Assembly (NCBI GenBank): GCA_036346205.1
Contig: JARFJB010001495.1
Location: 2,085,001 to 2,149,000, forward strand
Length of the DNA: 64,000 bases
Source: Vesta saturnalis
Taxonomy: Eukaryota > Arthropoda > Insecta > Coleoptera > Lampyridae
Reading direction: 5' to 3'
How positions within the stretch are numbered: the first letter of the stretch is position 1; each line of letters starts with the position of its first letter. This document shows positions 32,740 through 45,659 of this stretch, piece by piece. The translations under genes and the position numbers were made by a program. The notes beneath the pieces were generated by a model, which saw only the letters and a list, made by a program, of their open reading frames with translations, did no database searches and was not told the DNA's origin.

Positions 32740-35700
32740 CTATTTAGCTTTTAGGAAAACATCTGTAGCGAAAATAATACCACGCGTGCGTTGCGTTTGA
32801 TAAATTCGATTAAATTCTAAAGCAAGAAGTACTGAAATATCTGAGCAGTGTCCTGTTTCAGTGCTTACGCACAGCTCAGAGATCTTAGGCATTTGCAAGG
32901 GAAAATAATCAGATTAATTTATAAAATGTGTAACTCATATTAATAAGGAATATAACGAAAGTGGAAGAAATGAAAGAGAGTCGCACTGTCAAATAGAAGT
33001 CTGCAGGTCAAAACAGCAGGAGTAAGGAGAGTTAGAGTAAGGTTGACCCCAGAAGAGATCGTCGAATGTCCTTAGGAGATATGTCGAAAACAAATGAACA
33101 AAAGTGGTGTTGGATAGAAGCGAATAGAGAAGAGGTACGGTTAAATTCTAACTGAAAATAAGGAGAATAAACCGATCGATATAGGTACCAAGTATCAGTA
33201 AACTGGTTGGAACTCTACATTCACAAAAAAAAACATATTAATGCTCTGTATAACTACAGCGTAGTAACTGTATGTCGTATACAGTCAATACTATGAATTA
33301 GTTTCGTAAACAAAAAGTTTAGAATTGGCTTTATGTAATTAATCAGTTTGCTAAGGTAGATTATAAAAATAGCAAAAAAAAAATGAAATCAACCTTAATT
33401 CCTAAGGAACTTATTGTGCTCTGATACGGTTGAGATTTGCATGAATTACGACCTACATACCATAGAAATGTATCGTTAATGATTACCTACAGTTATCGAA
33501 ATAAATTTTTTTAATTGTTAAGATTTTTCTTCTAATTCTCGGTTGTGGAATAAATATTTAAGTATAGCGGGAGTTGAGGATGTTTTAGTCTGTGCAAGAC
33601 TGTTTCTCCCGCTTAGCTGCAGAAACGTTCTTCATACAGGTACATTATAAGTGCTTTACTCCCTTAATCCATAAATTACTATCATGTACAGCTGGAGAAC
33701 GAGCGAAATTTGGTTACTATCAATTCTTATGTGTTGTTTAAATAGTTGTATGCAGCCTATAAACGTCAAGTACTCAAACATTTCAATAATAATAATGTGT
33801 TAGATTAGGTTACCGATCATACAGGTTATATAATTTTTTTCAGCAACCATGCTACTGAAGAAAAAGTTGACAGTACTCCTGTTATCTATAGGTTAATATA
33901 TTCTAGTAACCGCTTCCGAGATGGTGAAAAGTGACTTATGAGTTACGTTACATATAGCTTTAACGTAAGATTAGTTAGTAAATTTATAATTTTTAAATGT
34001 AAACATGTATTAATTAGGTTATATTTTCGTAGTAACCAGTAGCGAAACAGTTGGTTAGTATGCTAGTGAAATTATTACGTCTTGGAGAAAGTGACCGTAC
34101 GTCCCGAGTTAGGCGGGTGGGACAATCCCCTTTTTTCGAGTGCTGTACAGATTCTGAAACTGTGCCGCTTTTTAACCATTTCTACCGAATAAGTATAACA
34201 TATAGAATAGGAAAATTGTAGTACAACCCAGTCAGTACTGTTAAATCGGTTAAGAGATTCAGTACTGTTAAATCGGTTAACAGATACACTGTATGATCGC
34301 GTAGATTTAACGAACAAAATATACCCCCCGCATCATACATGAAATTAACAATAGTGAACGTAGTTAAGCTATCATCATCAGCAATCGACGAGAATGAACT
34401 AAAGAAAATTTTGCATGTACCATCGGTTATGTTACTTATTTGGTGAAAGTGGCGTTATGAATGTTCAATGAGTTCATCATTATTCCTTAGAATTTGCTTT
34501 TTCTCTAAACTTTCATATCCATCAAGTTCGTACTTATTATTATGTTTACTTTATACTTTAACTACTGCATGAACGTACGGAGCGAAACATACTTTAATGC
34601 AAATCTTAATAGCCCTTGTCCCATGTTTACAATTTTTATAATTGGTTAAACATATCCTACTTGTCCATTATTTGTGTTGTACGTGGGGGTATTTTGTTTT
34701 TTATATCGTCACAGACCAAGTGCTCCAGATAAAATGAATGTAATAAAGTAAAGCATTTTGAAATTTCTTTGTGTCCCTCTTTGTTGCACATAGATTGAAG
34801 TATTTTCTCAAGCGCTGCAATGTTACTAGACTCTTGATTGTGAAGTTAAATATTTAGTACGTTTTGTAATCAAAGGTATAATAGTAAACTAGATTAGTTT
34901 TCAATTTTATATTGTGTATTAATTGGACTGCAAAAGCTGCATCTCTTCATTTTTATTAAAAAAATAACGGCTTTTCCACATTTAATTTCTTGGCTGTATT
35001 TTAATCCAAAATCCATTGTGAGTTTAAAAATTCGGATATCAAATATTATTACAGGACCACATTTGTTTCTTTTACGTTAAATTTACAATTGGCACAGTTT
35101 TAGATCCTGCCATAGTTCTGTGTCATGTTTTTCTTTATTGTTAATTTTTTTTTGTAAAATATACAAAGATGACACAGTTAAGTATAAGTAAATTAAGAAA
35201 GTTTAGTTAAGAAAAAATTAAAAAAATAAGCTTGTTTAGGAAGTTATTAATGATCAATGTCGTCTAAAGCTTATATGGAAGTTATTTTATTATACCTACT
35301 ACTACGGCACAAAATGTTTGTGAAATTGGGGAAAGTTAAGATGAAAGTAAACGCTCGCTTACTCTGATTTTTTGGCTTGACACGTATTGAATTATATTGT
35401 GTTGTAGGCCCGTAGTTATATCCTTTGTATGAGTATTATTTACTTTGATATAAAAGACTACCGAACGTCTTTGTGTATTTGCCTAATTAAAATTTGTTAT
35501 TTTCATGAAAATAAACATGCAGATTAGTTTACTTCAACTGTGGTTCGGGTCCAGTACTTACGTTTAAATGAACGTGGTTGACACCCTAACGTTATTTTTT
35601 TAATCACCTGAGTTTATGAGTCATGAACATATAGTAGTCAACATATTTTTCTGTCGTCTGCCTCTTTCATTTACTTTTTAACTGCTCATTTATAAATACT

Positions 35701-36650
35701 TAATTAGAAGAGGATGTTGACGTTTACTTCCGTTTGAAATAAGAAGTAACCGATTACAAAATACGTGAGTTTTAAATTACAAATCCTTTGAATTTAGTAA
35801 TACAATGCCTTGTACACTACAGCTGCGAGGATAGCGTACTTCCGATCAACCTACCACACCTGCTTGTAAAACTAACCCCTTACTTGAAATTTGCACATTG
35901 CATGGTTTATAATTTAGATTCAAACAAGTTTCGTTCAGATATGATGAGTCAACAAAAATCAATGCCTTTAGAGGATTTTTAAAAGATATTTACAAACATC
36001 GTATTTCTTCTCCAACTAGTGTCAGTCAACTCATTCTTTTGAAGATATTAATACAAATCTTATAAATAGAAACATTACCTAAGTACTCCATGATTGTCAT
36101 TGTTACTTTCACAAACAAGCACTTAAAAACGCGATAGAAAAATATTGTTATAAGTAAAAGCACTTATTCTGCAGACCGAACTTTTGGAAATGTTTCACAG
36201 TTTCAGATAACAAACTAAAATGTCTGCAGTTATAAATCGGCGCCAGATCGTCCCGACGCCGCCGTCAGTAAACTTCCCCAGTACACACAGAGTTAACCCC
36301 CCTCACAAACTATCCCACTGGCAAACGGCCAAACACCCCGCGCATATAAGGACAGTTACATACATTTAGAAAGTCACAGATCGTCACGTAATAATAAGGG
36401 GGGGAATGTACACATACGAATTTTAAGTAGTATCATTGTGTCACCAAGGGTACTTACCCTTCGTTTAAAACTTTTTAATGGGCGAACAGATGGTCACAAA
36501 AACAAAAAAATATAGAGAGCGATTCTTCATTTAGATTATTAGACATAAACACATGAAAACTGTATTCAGTACTAAAACGTTTCCTTTTTCGGTGTATTTA
36601 TACATGGGCACTTTTTCACTTTGTGTTATTTAATTTGACAATTTCATAAT
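32740..36650. other. long stretch without recognisable gene
   Basis: No transposase, RT or host-exon motif found in either strand. Local items only: a 32-bp direct repeat near 34225-34285 (CAGTACTGTTAAATCGGTTAA), a possible TATA-like/first-exon context near 33550-33645 (TATTTAAGTATAG ... CATACAG|GTACAT), and a short GC-richer patch at 36238-36350 with GCGCATATAAGG. Confidence 0.45.
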
Positions 36651-36711
36651 TCATTTAATTAAATAATTAGTTTCTCACTTACACAAATGAGTTCTCTTGC
36701 CTTAAGCGAGA

Positions 36712-36823
<112 letters not shown>

Positions 36824-37407
36824 AGAAAAACTCCAACTCACTAACTACTTCCTCTTGCTTTTTTAATTAGATGTACAAACCTACAAAACGCTCTAATACA
36901 AGAAAATAATTTTCATCAGTATCAGTCCCTTTAAGAAATACGCAAAAGTCAATCGTGTATTCTTATATCCAAATAAACAGACCGCACAACTACTAAGTGT
37001 CGTAGCTGTAGATAAAAACTTCATTAATTAAGTATATTTTTTTAACAAAAGTGGATAATTTGGTTTTTGTTATAATTATGAGGAAGCATTTTGTGCATTT
37101 ACCATTAAACGGCGCTTCCGTCGTGTTTAACTCATTAAGTACTTGCGTTCCATGTAAGGAACACAAAACGCAATATCCTAACATGTTTAAAAATTCATGT
37201 AGTAATTTTATGAACCTCGTACCTATTAGTCAATGTTTTCAGGTTATGTGATATCCCAGATACCAGATAATGCCGAATTGCATGTTAAATAGTTTTACAA
37301 TATAGTTTATTTTCTTGAATCGTGAATGTGTAATTATGGCAAGGCAAAATGAGTAAGTATATTTTGAAATAAAATCGATTTCTCAAATTTGGGAATGAAT
37401 TAAAATT

Positions 37408-37463
37408 CTCAATTAGTTCGAAACCAATTTTCCCAAAATAAGTTTAATAACTGAATAGCTCGT

Positions 37464-37530
<67 letters not shown>

Positions 37531-37596
37531 AGCTATTCAGTTATTAAACTTGTTTTGGGAAAATTGGTTTTGAGCTATTTGAGAATCTTGAGTAAG
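37408..37596. repeat. hairpin repeat with (TA)n loop
   Basis: Arms CAATTTTCCCAAAATAAGTT (about 37428) and its inverse (about 37545-37575) extend about 60 bp each way and enclose the (TA)n tract 37470-37528. Probably a MITE or cruciform-forming palindrome. Non-coding. Confidence 0.75.
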
Positions 37597-37689
37597 TATA
37601 TATTTATTTAATTTATATAATACTTAGATAGAATCTCAATTATGATTTGATAACTTTTTATAATTGTAATAATGTTCGATACTATCAGA

Positions 37690-37690
37690 T

Positions 37691-37743
<53 letters not shown>
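37690..37743. repeat. (TA)n at left end of ITm element 3
   Basis: TA tract ending at the terminus CAGGGTGAGTCAG (37744). Confidence 0.92.
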
Positions 37744-37746
<3 letters not shown>

Positions 37747-40700
37747 GGTGAGTCAGTTTTTGTAGACAAACTTTAACAGGAGATAGAACACATGTTTCTA
37801 AAAAGAAAAGTTCCTATAAACATATGTCGTAGAATGCTTCGTTTCCGAGATACAGGGTGTTGAATATAATTTTTTTTTCTCAAATTTTCATTATAACTCA
37901 TAAACGAATGCTTAGATTTTTTTCATGTTGGGGGATAATGTCTATTAATTAAGGGGCATAAAACAAGCGATAAGAATGTTCACAAACTTGCACAGTGGCG
38001 GAGTGGAGGGGGTGCTCAACCCCTTTCATAAACAGAACTTCTACGCCAATGACTATTTTTTAAAAAAACTGTTATTTTCATTATCTACATACAGTTTAAC
38101 AAAAATAATGTACCTTCTTCTGTTTCGAAATTCCTGTGCGTTTCCGAGTTATTTTGATTTTTAGTGTTTGATGTGGTACTAAGTTAAGTAATGTGCTTTA
38201 TGTGAATAATTGAATATAAAGTTTTTAATAAAAAGATATAATAAAACATTTAGAGCCATTTTAGTACCTAACGATCGTTTTTTTAAAATTTCAAATACAT
38301 TTTCATTTATAAATAGGTAGGTTATCGGTTTTTTTTAGTATCCATTGTTATTATCCTCGTATAAAAAGAAATGCATAATTATTATTGTTATGCGGTCAAT
38401 ACTTTCTGTATAATTATGTATGTATCAATTTCGCCATAAACATGTATGTAGTTTTTAAGTGAGATTCTAATAAGTAGACCGCTGCTCATTTGCTCTCATT
38501 AAAGAGCCGCCACTGTATCAAGCCATACTCAAATACAAGACTATTGTAAATTGAAATCTGTTTAGTACACTAATTTTAACAATCCTTATTTATTATTGTA
38601 ACAGTACTTAATTAATAATTGTGAAATTAATAAGAATTCTTAGCAATAACGATTTATAAATAAATAACAATAACACTAGTATAATAAAATTAGACACTTT
38701 GTTCAAAATGTAAACCGTTCTTTTCAATACACATTTCACAGCGACGTACAATAGAACGTCTTAAGTTAATTAAATGATGCACCCTTATTTCATTGTAAGC
38801 ATCTCTGATGCGATTGTTAAGTTTTCAAGTGTATTAACCGGAGTGGTATACACTTTTTCCTTCATGAATCCCCATACAAAAAAGTCAAGTGGCGTTAAAT
38901 CGGGGGATCTAGGAGGCCACGCCACTGGACTTCCACGACCTATCCACCTCCCCGGGTAGTTAGTTATTGTTTAGCCAATTTCTTACATTTCTGCCATAAT
39001 GGGCCGGACATCCATCAAGCTGAAACCAAGAATGTCCTCTTAAATTCAAAGGAATGTCTTCCCACATATTAATATGTTCTTCTTCTAAAAATTGTAGGAA
39101 ATTTTCTGAATTTACACGTTGTGGCAAGAAATAAGGTCCAAACACGTGGTTGCCGTAAATTCCAATCCAGACATTTGTACTAAATTCATGTTGAAAACTT
39201 CTTGGTCGAATGGCATGTGGGTTTTCATGTGCCCATATATGCAGATTGTGGAAGTTTACGATACCACGACGAGTAAAACAGGATTCATCAGTCCACAGTA
39301 TGTTGGATAAGAAATCTCTATTATTTTGAATGGAGTTAAGAACCCACCTACAATAATTAAGTCTTCGTTCGGCGTCACCTGGACATAAACCATGGACAGG
39401 TTGAAAATGATATGGGCGTCTGTGATCCCGTTTTAAAACCCGGGAAACTTTACTTTGGGAAATACCAAGAGCAACAGCAGTACTCGAGTACTTGTCGTGG
39501 GGTTCCTATTAAATTCACGCAATATACCCTCTCCAATTCTATCTCGTCCACGGTTGTTCTGTCGGCCCCCATGTACATTTTTCAAACCCCGGTTAACAAA
39601 TCGACGATGGATACTCACAAAAACGGAATGATGAGGTTGTCGTCTTTTTGGAAATCTTCTCCGATACTCCCTAGCTGCGTACCTTGAATTCCCATTTGCA
39701 AACCCATAAATAAAATGTCGGCTTGTTCGCTATTTGTAAATGTAAACGGCATGTTACACTAATTAAAACCTGGCAAATCAAATGAAATAACTTTTTGAAC
39801 TTAAAAACAATAATTAATAACAGTGAAATTATTCAAGATGAAGCAACTGTTTGTAAAAAGTCAAACTGTCGTTTCAAAATATAAAATTTAATACTTACTT
39901 GTTTTCCAAGGAGTATCATATTTTGTCGCAATGAAATAAGGGTGCATCATTTAGTTAACTTAAGACGTTCTATTGTACGTCGCTGTGAAATGTGTATTGA
40001 AAAGAACGGTTTACAGTTTGAACAAAGTGTCTAATTTTATTATACTAGTGTTATAAATCATTATTGCTAAGAGTTCTTATTAATTTCACAATTATTAATT
40101 AAGTATTGTTACAATAATAAGGATTGTTAAAATTGGTGTACTAAACAGATTTCAATTTACAAAAGTCTTGTATTTGAGTATGGCTTGATACAGTGGCGGC
40201 TCTTTAATGAGAGCAAGTGAGCAGCGGTCTATAACTTATTTGAATCTCACTTAAAAGCTACATACATGTTTATGGCGAAATTGATACATACATAATTATA
40301 TAGAAAGTATTGACCGCATAACAATAATAATTATGCATTTCTTTTTATACGAGGATAATAACAATGGATACTAAAAAAACCGATAACCTACCTATTTGTA
40401 AATGAAAATGTATTTGAAATTTTAAAGAAACGATCGTTAGGTACTAAAATGGCTCTAAATGTTTTATTATATCTTTTTTATTAAAAACTTTATATTCAAT
40501 TGTTCACATAAAGCACATTACTTAACTTAGTACCACATCAAACACTAAAAATCAAAATAACACGGAAACGCACAGGAATTTCGAAACAAAAGAAGGTACA
40601 TTATTTTTGTTAAACTGTATGTAGATAATGAAAATAACAGTTTTTTTTAAAAATAGTCATTGGCGTAGAAGTTCTGTTTATGAAAGGGGTTGAGCACCCC

Positions 40701-40964
40701 CTCCACTTCGCCACTGTGCAAGTTTGTGAATATTCTTATCGCTTGTTTTATGCCCCTTAATTAATAGACATTATCCCCCCAACATGAAAAAATCTAAGCA
40801 TTCGTTTATGAGTTATAATGAAAATTTGAGAAAAAAAAATTATATTCAACACCCTGTATCTCGGAAACGAAGCCTTCTACAACATATGTTTATAGGAACT
40901 TTTCTTTTTAGAAACATGTGTTCTATCTCTTGTTAAAGTTTGTCTACAAAAAAACTGACTCACC

Positions 40965-40967
<3 letters not shown>
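37744..40967 (-). mobile_element. long-TIR ITm element 3 (DD41D type)
   Basis: Terminal inverted repeats of about 1.05 kb (37744-38795 and 39929-40967) start CAGGGTGAGTCAGTTTTT and differ at only a few percent of positions, so this is one of the younger elements here. (TA)n tracts adjoin both ends. The single transposase gene is on the minus strand between the arms, and its 3' end runs into the left arm. Confidence 0.92.
38690..39752 (-). pseudogene. ITm (DD41D) transposase
   Basis: Start ATG 39752-39750 (MPFTFTNSEQADILFM), stop TAA at 38692-38690 (NGLHFEQSV). The N-terminal DNA-binding domain includes IHRRFVNRGLKNVHGGRQN and LREFNRNPTTST. The linker is RRPYHFQPVHGLCPGDAERR. The catalytic core has D in ILWTDESCF, D in QLDGCPAHYGRNVRNWL and D in RSPDLTPLDFFVWG, 41 residues after the second D. 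At least three frameshifts (before MSIHRR, after NPTTST, and after WLNNN) disable it; otherwise all blocks are present. The last ~35 codons lie inside the left inverted repeat, so the right arm holds a mirror copy of this coding segment. Confidence 0.87.

Positions 40968-41018
<51 letters not shown>
40968..41018. repeat. (TA)n at right end of ITm element 3
   Basis: About 25 TA units starting directly at the element end CACCCTG. Confidence 0.92.
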
Positions 41019-41024
<6 letters not shown>

Positions 41025-41099
41025 AATTTTACTCTTTAGTTTGACGTGTCATGTGTGTAACGATAGTCCTTTAGCCTATGTTTTCTATTGCTGCATACA

Positions 41100-43280
41100 T
41101 TTTTGTTTTTTAGAATACCAGTACAGCAAATTTCTGATATGTTTGAAGACGAAGAGTTTTGGGAAAATTTTGATGTCAATGATCGTGTGCAGTCTGTTTA
41201 CATTGAACCGCCAGGTGGCTTGTTAGATAATCGATCTAGAAAACAACTGCTAGCAAATGCTGATATAGTAATGGATAGTGGCAAACGAATGGGACTCTTT
41301 AATACATTGGATGAAAGTGATGATGATATTCCGGATGATGTACCATGCATCACTTATCAACAAAAAGGATAAGAATTTTGAATGGTTGGGGCAAACAGAC
41401 CTTATGTATAGAGAAGAAAGTTTACTGCCACAATAACGGGTGTCAATTAATGATTGAAGCTGACGTCATGTAGCAAATTTTGGTTAGGTTGGTACCACTA
41501 CACTTCATTTCGGTCGCAACGATTGACATTAGCGTCCCATGGGGTAATCACCTTTGATGTAATTATAAACATTGCTTGTTAAAATTAAAGAGAATACCCC
41601 TACTTTTGGAAATGTTTATTGCCAATATTTGCTAATTACAATTATTCAACAAAATAAATTTTAAAATTATTGTTATGACAAAAATACAAATTAATATAAT
41701 TACAAAAAAATGTTGAAAATGATGACCTTGATGCTGTAGACATAAATTAATTCTATGCTTCATGTTTTCAAAAACATGGTGAAGTTCTTCCCGTGTAATA
41801 ACCTGAATCTCGTGTTCAACTGCTTCCATTAATTAATTCATCTAAATTATGCAATCTATGTCTATAAATATTGTCTTTAATCTTTCCAATATAACGAAAA
41901 ATTAATACAGGAATGAACGGAAAAATTATAATAAAAGCTTGCACTATGGCAAAACGGTAGCAACCGATGGATTTTACAATACAATTTTCAGTGTTGCAAA
42001 TGCTAAGCAAAGAAATTTCCTAGATTTGACATGACGTCAGCTTCAATCATTAATAGACACCTGTTATGACACATTACAAAGCAGGAAATTGACGCCAGTG
42101 GAAGTTTTTGAACTATTCCTAACAGACGATGTTGCGGATTTTCTGGTTGAGGAATACGTTACCATGATGAATAATCCTAATACAAATATAACCATTGAAG
42201 AAATAAAATGCTTCTGTGCTATATTAGTTGTTTCAGGGCACGATACAACATTTTCCAAAAAAAGTTATTGAGATTCTGGGGAAGATTTATGAATCAATGC
42301 GACGAGATAGATTCATAGAAATAATGAAGTATTTACATTGTGCTGATAACACCCAAAGGACAAAAAGGCTAAATTGCGATCGCTTGTAAACAAATTTAAA
42401 AATCAGTTTTTATGACATTTTATACCAACAAGTGAAATAGCATACGACGAGAGTATGATTGAATATTACGGCCGCCATAGATGTAAACAGTTCATATGCG
42501 GAAATCCTGTACGCTTTGGGTACAAATGTTGGTGCATAAATTCAAAAAACGGATACCTAATAAATTTTGAAATTTATCAAGGTTCAATGCCTAATTCTAA
42601 CGCTCAACATCAACAAGAACTTCGACAATTGTTTACATCGATCATATTTAAAAAGATGTGGGTACAATGGAACTGGAACAATAAGAGAAAATAGGTTTCC
42701 CAAAGATTTCCCTATTTTAAATCAATGGAGAAAGCTAAGCGTGGCGACTTTGATTATGCCGCAATATATGATAGATCGATTATTGTTTTCAGATGGATGG
42801 ATAATTCAGTAGTAACTGTTGGGCTAACAATACGCTCGGTTTTTCCACGCGCAACGATACTCAGCAGCTGATAAAAAAAGAATTGCCATAAAATATGTTT
42901 ATGGGGCGGGGGGTGATAAACCAAATAGATGCCAACATATTGGTTATTAGACGCTGCCATTCAAAATGCTTGGATTATCTACAAAATTCATAATCCAGAA
43001 ACCACTCAATTGAATTTTAGACGAGAAATTGCAACAACGTATTTAAAAAAATTTCAAAACTTGCCACAATCAGCAGGCAGACCCAGTTGTTTTTCAAGTG
43101 ATTCTAGGATTTTCCCAGATATTCGTCTTGATGGATGAGATCATTTAGTTGAATACGTACTAAATAACAACCGCCGACGATGCTCTGGACAAAATCACGT
43201 TAGCAGTTCCGTGCGCACTCAGTGTCGTAAATGTGATCTAGGCTTAAGTATGGATTGTTTTGTTAATTTTCATATGAAAT
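41100..43280 (+). pseudogene. piggyBac-type transposase relic
   Basis: N-terminal part at about 41140-41430: MFEDEEFWENFDVNDRVQS, VYIEPPGG, then an acidic segment and FEWLGQTDLMYREESLL. After an inserted element (41436-42064) it resumes with LTPVEVFELFLTDDVADFLV (about 42087). Then come MIEYYGRHRCKQFICGNPVR, GYKCWCINSKNGYLINFEIY (the region with the first catalytic D in piggyBac), GYNGTGTIRENRFPKDFP, WLLDAAIQNAWIIYKIHNPE and a C-terminal Cys-rich segment ending VRTQCRKCDLGLSMDCFVNF near 43270. Parts between DRL and DAAIQ are deleted and stops are frequent. piggyBac enzymes cut at TTAA without leaving footprints; this copy is dead. Confidence 0.85.
41436..42064 (-). mobile_element. ITm deletion derivative inside piggyBac
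   Basis: 629-bp element with ends AC(G/A)GGTGTC(A/T)ATTAATG and TIRs of at least 37 bp, flanked by TA (41434-41435, 42065-42066). On the minus strand it keeps only the C-terminus of an ITm transposase: IKDNIYRHRLHNLDELI, then EHEIQVITREELHHVFENM and RINLCLQHQGHHFQHF. One frameshift separates the two parts. It is inserted in the piggyBac relic, so it is the younger of the two. Confidence 0.8.
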
Positions 43281-43493
43281 AATTTAGTTTGAAAATTTAT
43301 TTAATTTTTAAATAAATATTTTGATAACTATTGTTTTTATTTAATACACTCATGAACAAATTTAGGGGAGCGTCGAACAAAACACTGTTAATCTTATAAC
43401 AGTAACAGCTTAAGGCAATTTTTTTGCAACGCATTCGTTGATCTTTTATATTGAATCAAGGTGCAGTGTATTTTTTACATTTTCAAACACAAC

Positions 43494-43590
43494 CGTGTAC
43501 ATAAAGACAAAATTTGTAATTAATAATAATGTTTAATTACATATTTACTTTTGAACTTATTCGTTCATAACAAAACTTATAATAAGTTGT
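43494..43590 (-). repeat. fragment of tRNA-repeat leader and tail
   Basis: CATAAAGACAAAATTTG is followed directly by the tail TTAATTACATATTTAC, TTGAACTTATTCGTTCATAA and CTTATAATAA. Both occur in the tRNA-bearing insertions on chromosome-wide separate sites (25150-25200, 25700-25730). Here the tRNA between them is missing. Confidence 0.7.
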
Positions 43591-43634
43591 TATTAATGTC
43601 AATGTTTGCTCTCAATAAGCAATTTTAAGTCAAG

Positions 43635-44603
43635 ATGCGCGATCTTACTGAAGTTGAAGTTCTAGAGCTGTACTCTGATCGAAAGTGGATACAGTTATCG
43701 AGTGGTGGCCTAAATAATGAATGTTTCAAAATCAGTAACCTTTCGTGTTGTGTGAAGCATCGGCAGACGTGAAAATACAATAGACGTCGTGGACAAGGTC
43801 GAAAAAGAGCAATAACATTTGGAGACGACAAAGTTATCGGTAGCTACGCGCTCAGAAACAGGACTGCCACTGCTTCAAAGATCAGGGACAGCCTTCAACA
43901 AGTACGTCAGGTGAACATAAGCACAAAAACGGTAAAACGAAAGATCAGAGAATCAGGAATGATTTCACGTATACCTGCCAAAGGTCCGTTGTGAACCAGG
44001 AAACACAGAGTAACTCGTAAGGCTTTTGCTCGAAGCCACCGAGGTTGGTCTATAAGGAATTGGAGTCAGGCGCTCTTCACTCATGAGCCCAGATTTTGTC
44101 TCCGGCCAAATGATGGAAGAGTAAGAGTGTGACAGCGATCAGGTGAAAGATATGCCCATGTAACATTGTCGAAAGAGTTCCTTATGGAGGAGGACCGTTG
44201 ATGGTATGGGGTGGTATTTGTTTGGGAGCGCGCACAGAACTTCACATTGAAGAAGTTGGATCCTTAATATCTGTAAGATATGAGACAGACATTTAAGAAG
44301 CCCTTGCTATGCCTTTCGCACCATATATTGATGGCAACTTTCTTGTGATGTATGATGATGCGAGACCTCACATTGCAGGCATCGTTACTCATTATTTGCA
44401 AAAGGTCCATTTCAACACCCTGGAATGGCCAGCGAGGTCCCCGGACATAAACCCAATGGAACATGTTAGGGGCAGGCTTGGGAAACGCGCTGTTGGAAGA
44501 ATGGGATCAAATTTCCCAAGAGTATATTGATAAGTTGATTAGAGGAATGCCTAAGAGACTGCAAGCAGTGTTAAGGCCAAGAGGAGACAATACACGACAT
44601 TGA
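43635..44603 (+). pseudogene. Tc1 transposase (DD34E)
   Basis: Starts MRDLTEVEVLELYSDRKW. Then GQGRKRAITFGDDKVIGSYA, NRTATASKIRDSLQQVRQVN (paired-like helix-turn-helix) and KTVKRKIRESGMISRIPAKG. The core has a degenerate FTHEPRFCLRPNDGRVRV (the catalytic Asp of FTDE-type motifs reads H), then VWGGICLGAR, VMYDDARPHIAG and EWPARSPDINPMEHV, with E 34 residues after the second D, as in Tc1. It ends RGDNTRH. Several stops and frameshifts. Confidence 0.85.
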
Positions 44604-44869
44604 CATCCTTTTTCCACCAAACAGTACATATTCGTTGGGTTATGTTAGTTTTGTTTTGATTGATATGTTTGCTTTTACAAATTTCTTTAAATTTAGGATG
44701 AAAATTGCTACGCTAGGAAAAAAAGAAAAAACAATGGTACGTAAATCAAGATATCTGGTAAAACATGTGACATGTGACATGTGGGTTAAAATATCAATCA
44801 TATAACAAAACTTTTTATTTTTTTTTGGCGTTCCTCTAAATTTGTCCACGAGTGTAGTTAATTTATGGA

Positions 44870-45280
44870 CCTTAAAGGACTAGCGTTTCATATGAGGAAC
44901 GGCAACCATCTTGAAAATTCCTAAGTAAACAACCAAATATTTACTGAAATAATGTTGTTAACACTCATTTAAACTCGAAAACATCCATTTAAAATTATTT
45001 TATAATAAAAGTATTCAGTCCTTAATAGGTTAAGTCCTTAGACCAATAGTGGGTTGTAAACAGGAACAACTGGTTTGTTTTCATGCTGTGGAATTTTCGT
45101 TTTGTTTTCGGTTAATGTTATTCCGATATTTATCGGAATTAATTAGAAAGTTAATAGTCTCAAACTCACAATATCGATATCGTTGAGTTACAATATGTAT
45201 TGACGATATTTTAAAACCATTGACTCACTATTATACTGGGACTGTTAACCTACTGCAAACCTGAATTAGTCACTACTTAT
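44870..45280. other. no gene recognised
   Basis: AT-rich spacer between the Tc1 element and the next MITE, without coding motifs. Confidence 0.5.
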
Positions 45281-45285
45281 TAGGT

Positions 45286-45646
45286 AGTGCAGCAGAATGC
45301 AAACTACTCTGAGAGTCTAGCTTTAACTAATATTTCGTGGCTTCACCGTGCGACCGTTCGTCGGTGCCATAACTCCAAAATGGTCCAATTTTTTCATATG
45401 ACTTTTGCATTCAATTCCCACGGTGAGCGTCTTGAAGTGTATGATTTTAGAAGCGTACGGTTGCCACATGGGTATTTTTCTCAACAGGATATAACAAAAA
45501 CAAACAGTAGATTTGCTAACCTGAACAGTAGATTTTTTAACAACTATATTTGTAAGATAAACCATAAAATACGAGGGATTAGTGTAACTTTTTCAAAATT
45601 TTATTTTAGATATGTTGAAAGTAGTTGCATTCTGCTGTAATGCACT
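45286..45646. mobile_element. MITE-like inverted-repeat element
   Basis: Ends AGTGCAGCAGAATGCAAACT and AGTTGCATTCTGCTGTAATGCACT are inverted matches of about 25 bp. The 117-codon plus frame inside has no recognisable domain and is probably fortuitous. Confidence 0.6.
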
Positions 45647-45659
45647 TAGCCATTCTTTA

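Larger units (their letters stand above)
43347..44854 (+). mobile_element. Tc1-type element (DD34E), full length
   Basis: 1,508 bp with inverted ends CACTC(A/G)TG(A/G)ACAAATTTAG and TA on both sides (43345-43346, 44855-44856). Contains one transposase pseudogene and, near 43494-43590, a fragment of the same leader/tail sequence found with the tRNA repeats at 25088-26344, without the tRNA. Confidence 0.88.

Noticed and set aside
33550..33645. Possible TATA-box promoter and first exon ending CAG|GTACAT
   Set aside because: The elements are short and common. No downstream exon or coding sequence could be linked, so I mention it only in the gap description.
36238..36350. GC-richer patch with GGCGCC and GCGCATATAAGG as promoter or LTR
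   Set aside because: No partner repeat, no adjoining coding sequence and no second line of evidence.
45287..45640. 117-codon plus-strand frame as a gene
   Set aside because: It coincides with a MITE-like inverted-repeat element and shows no domain or codon pattern of a host gene.
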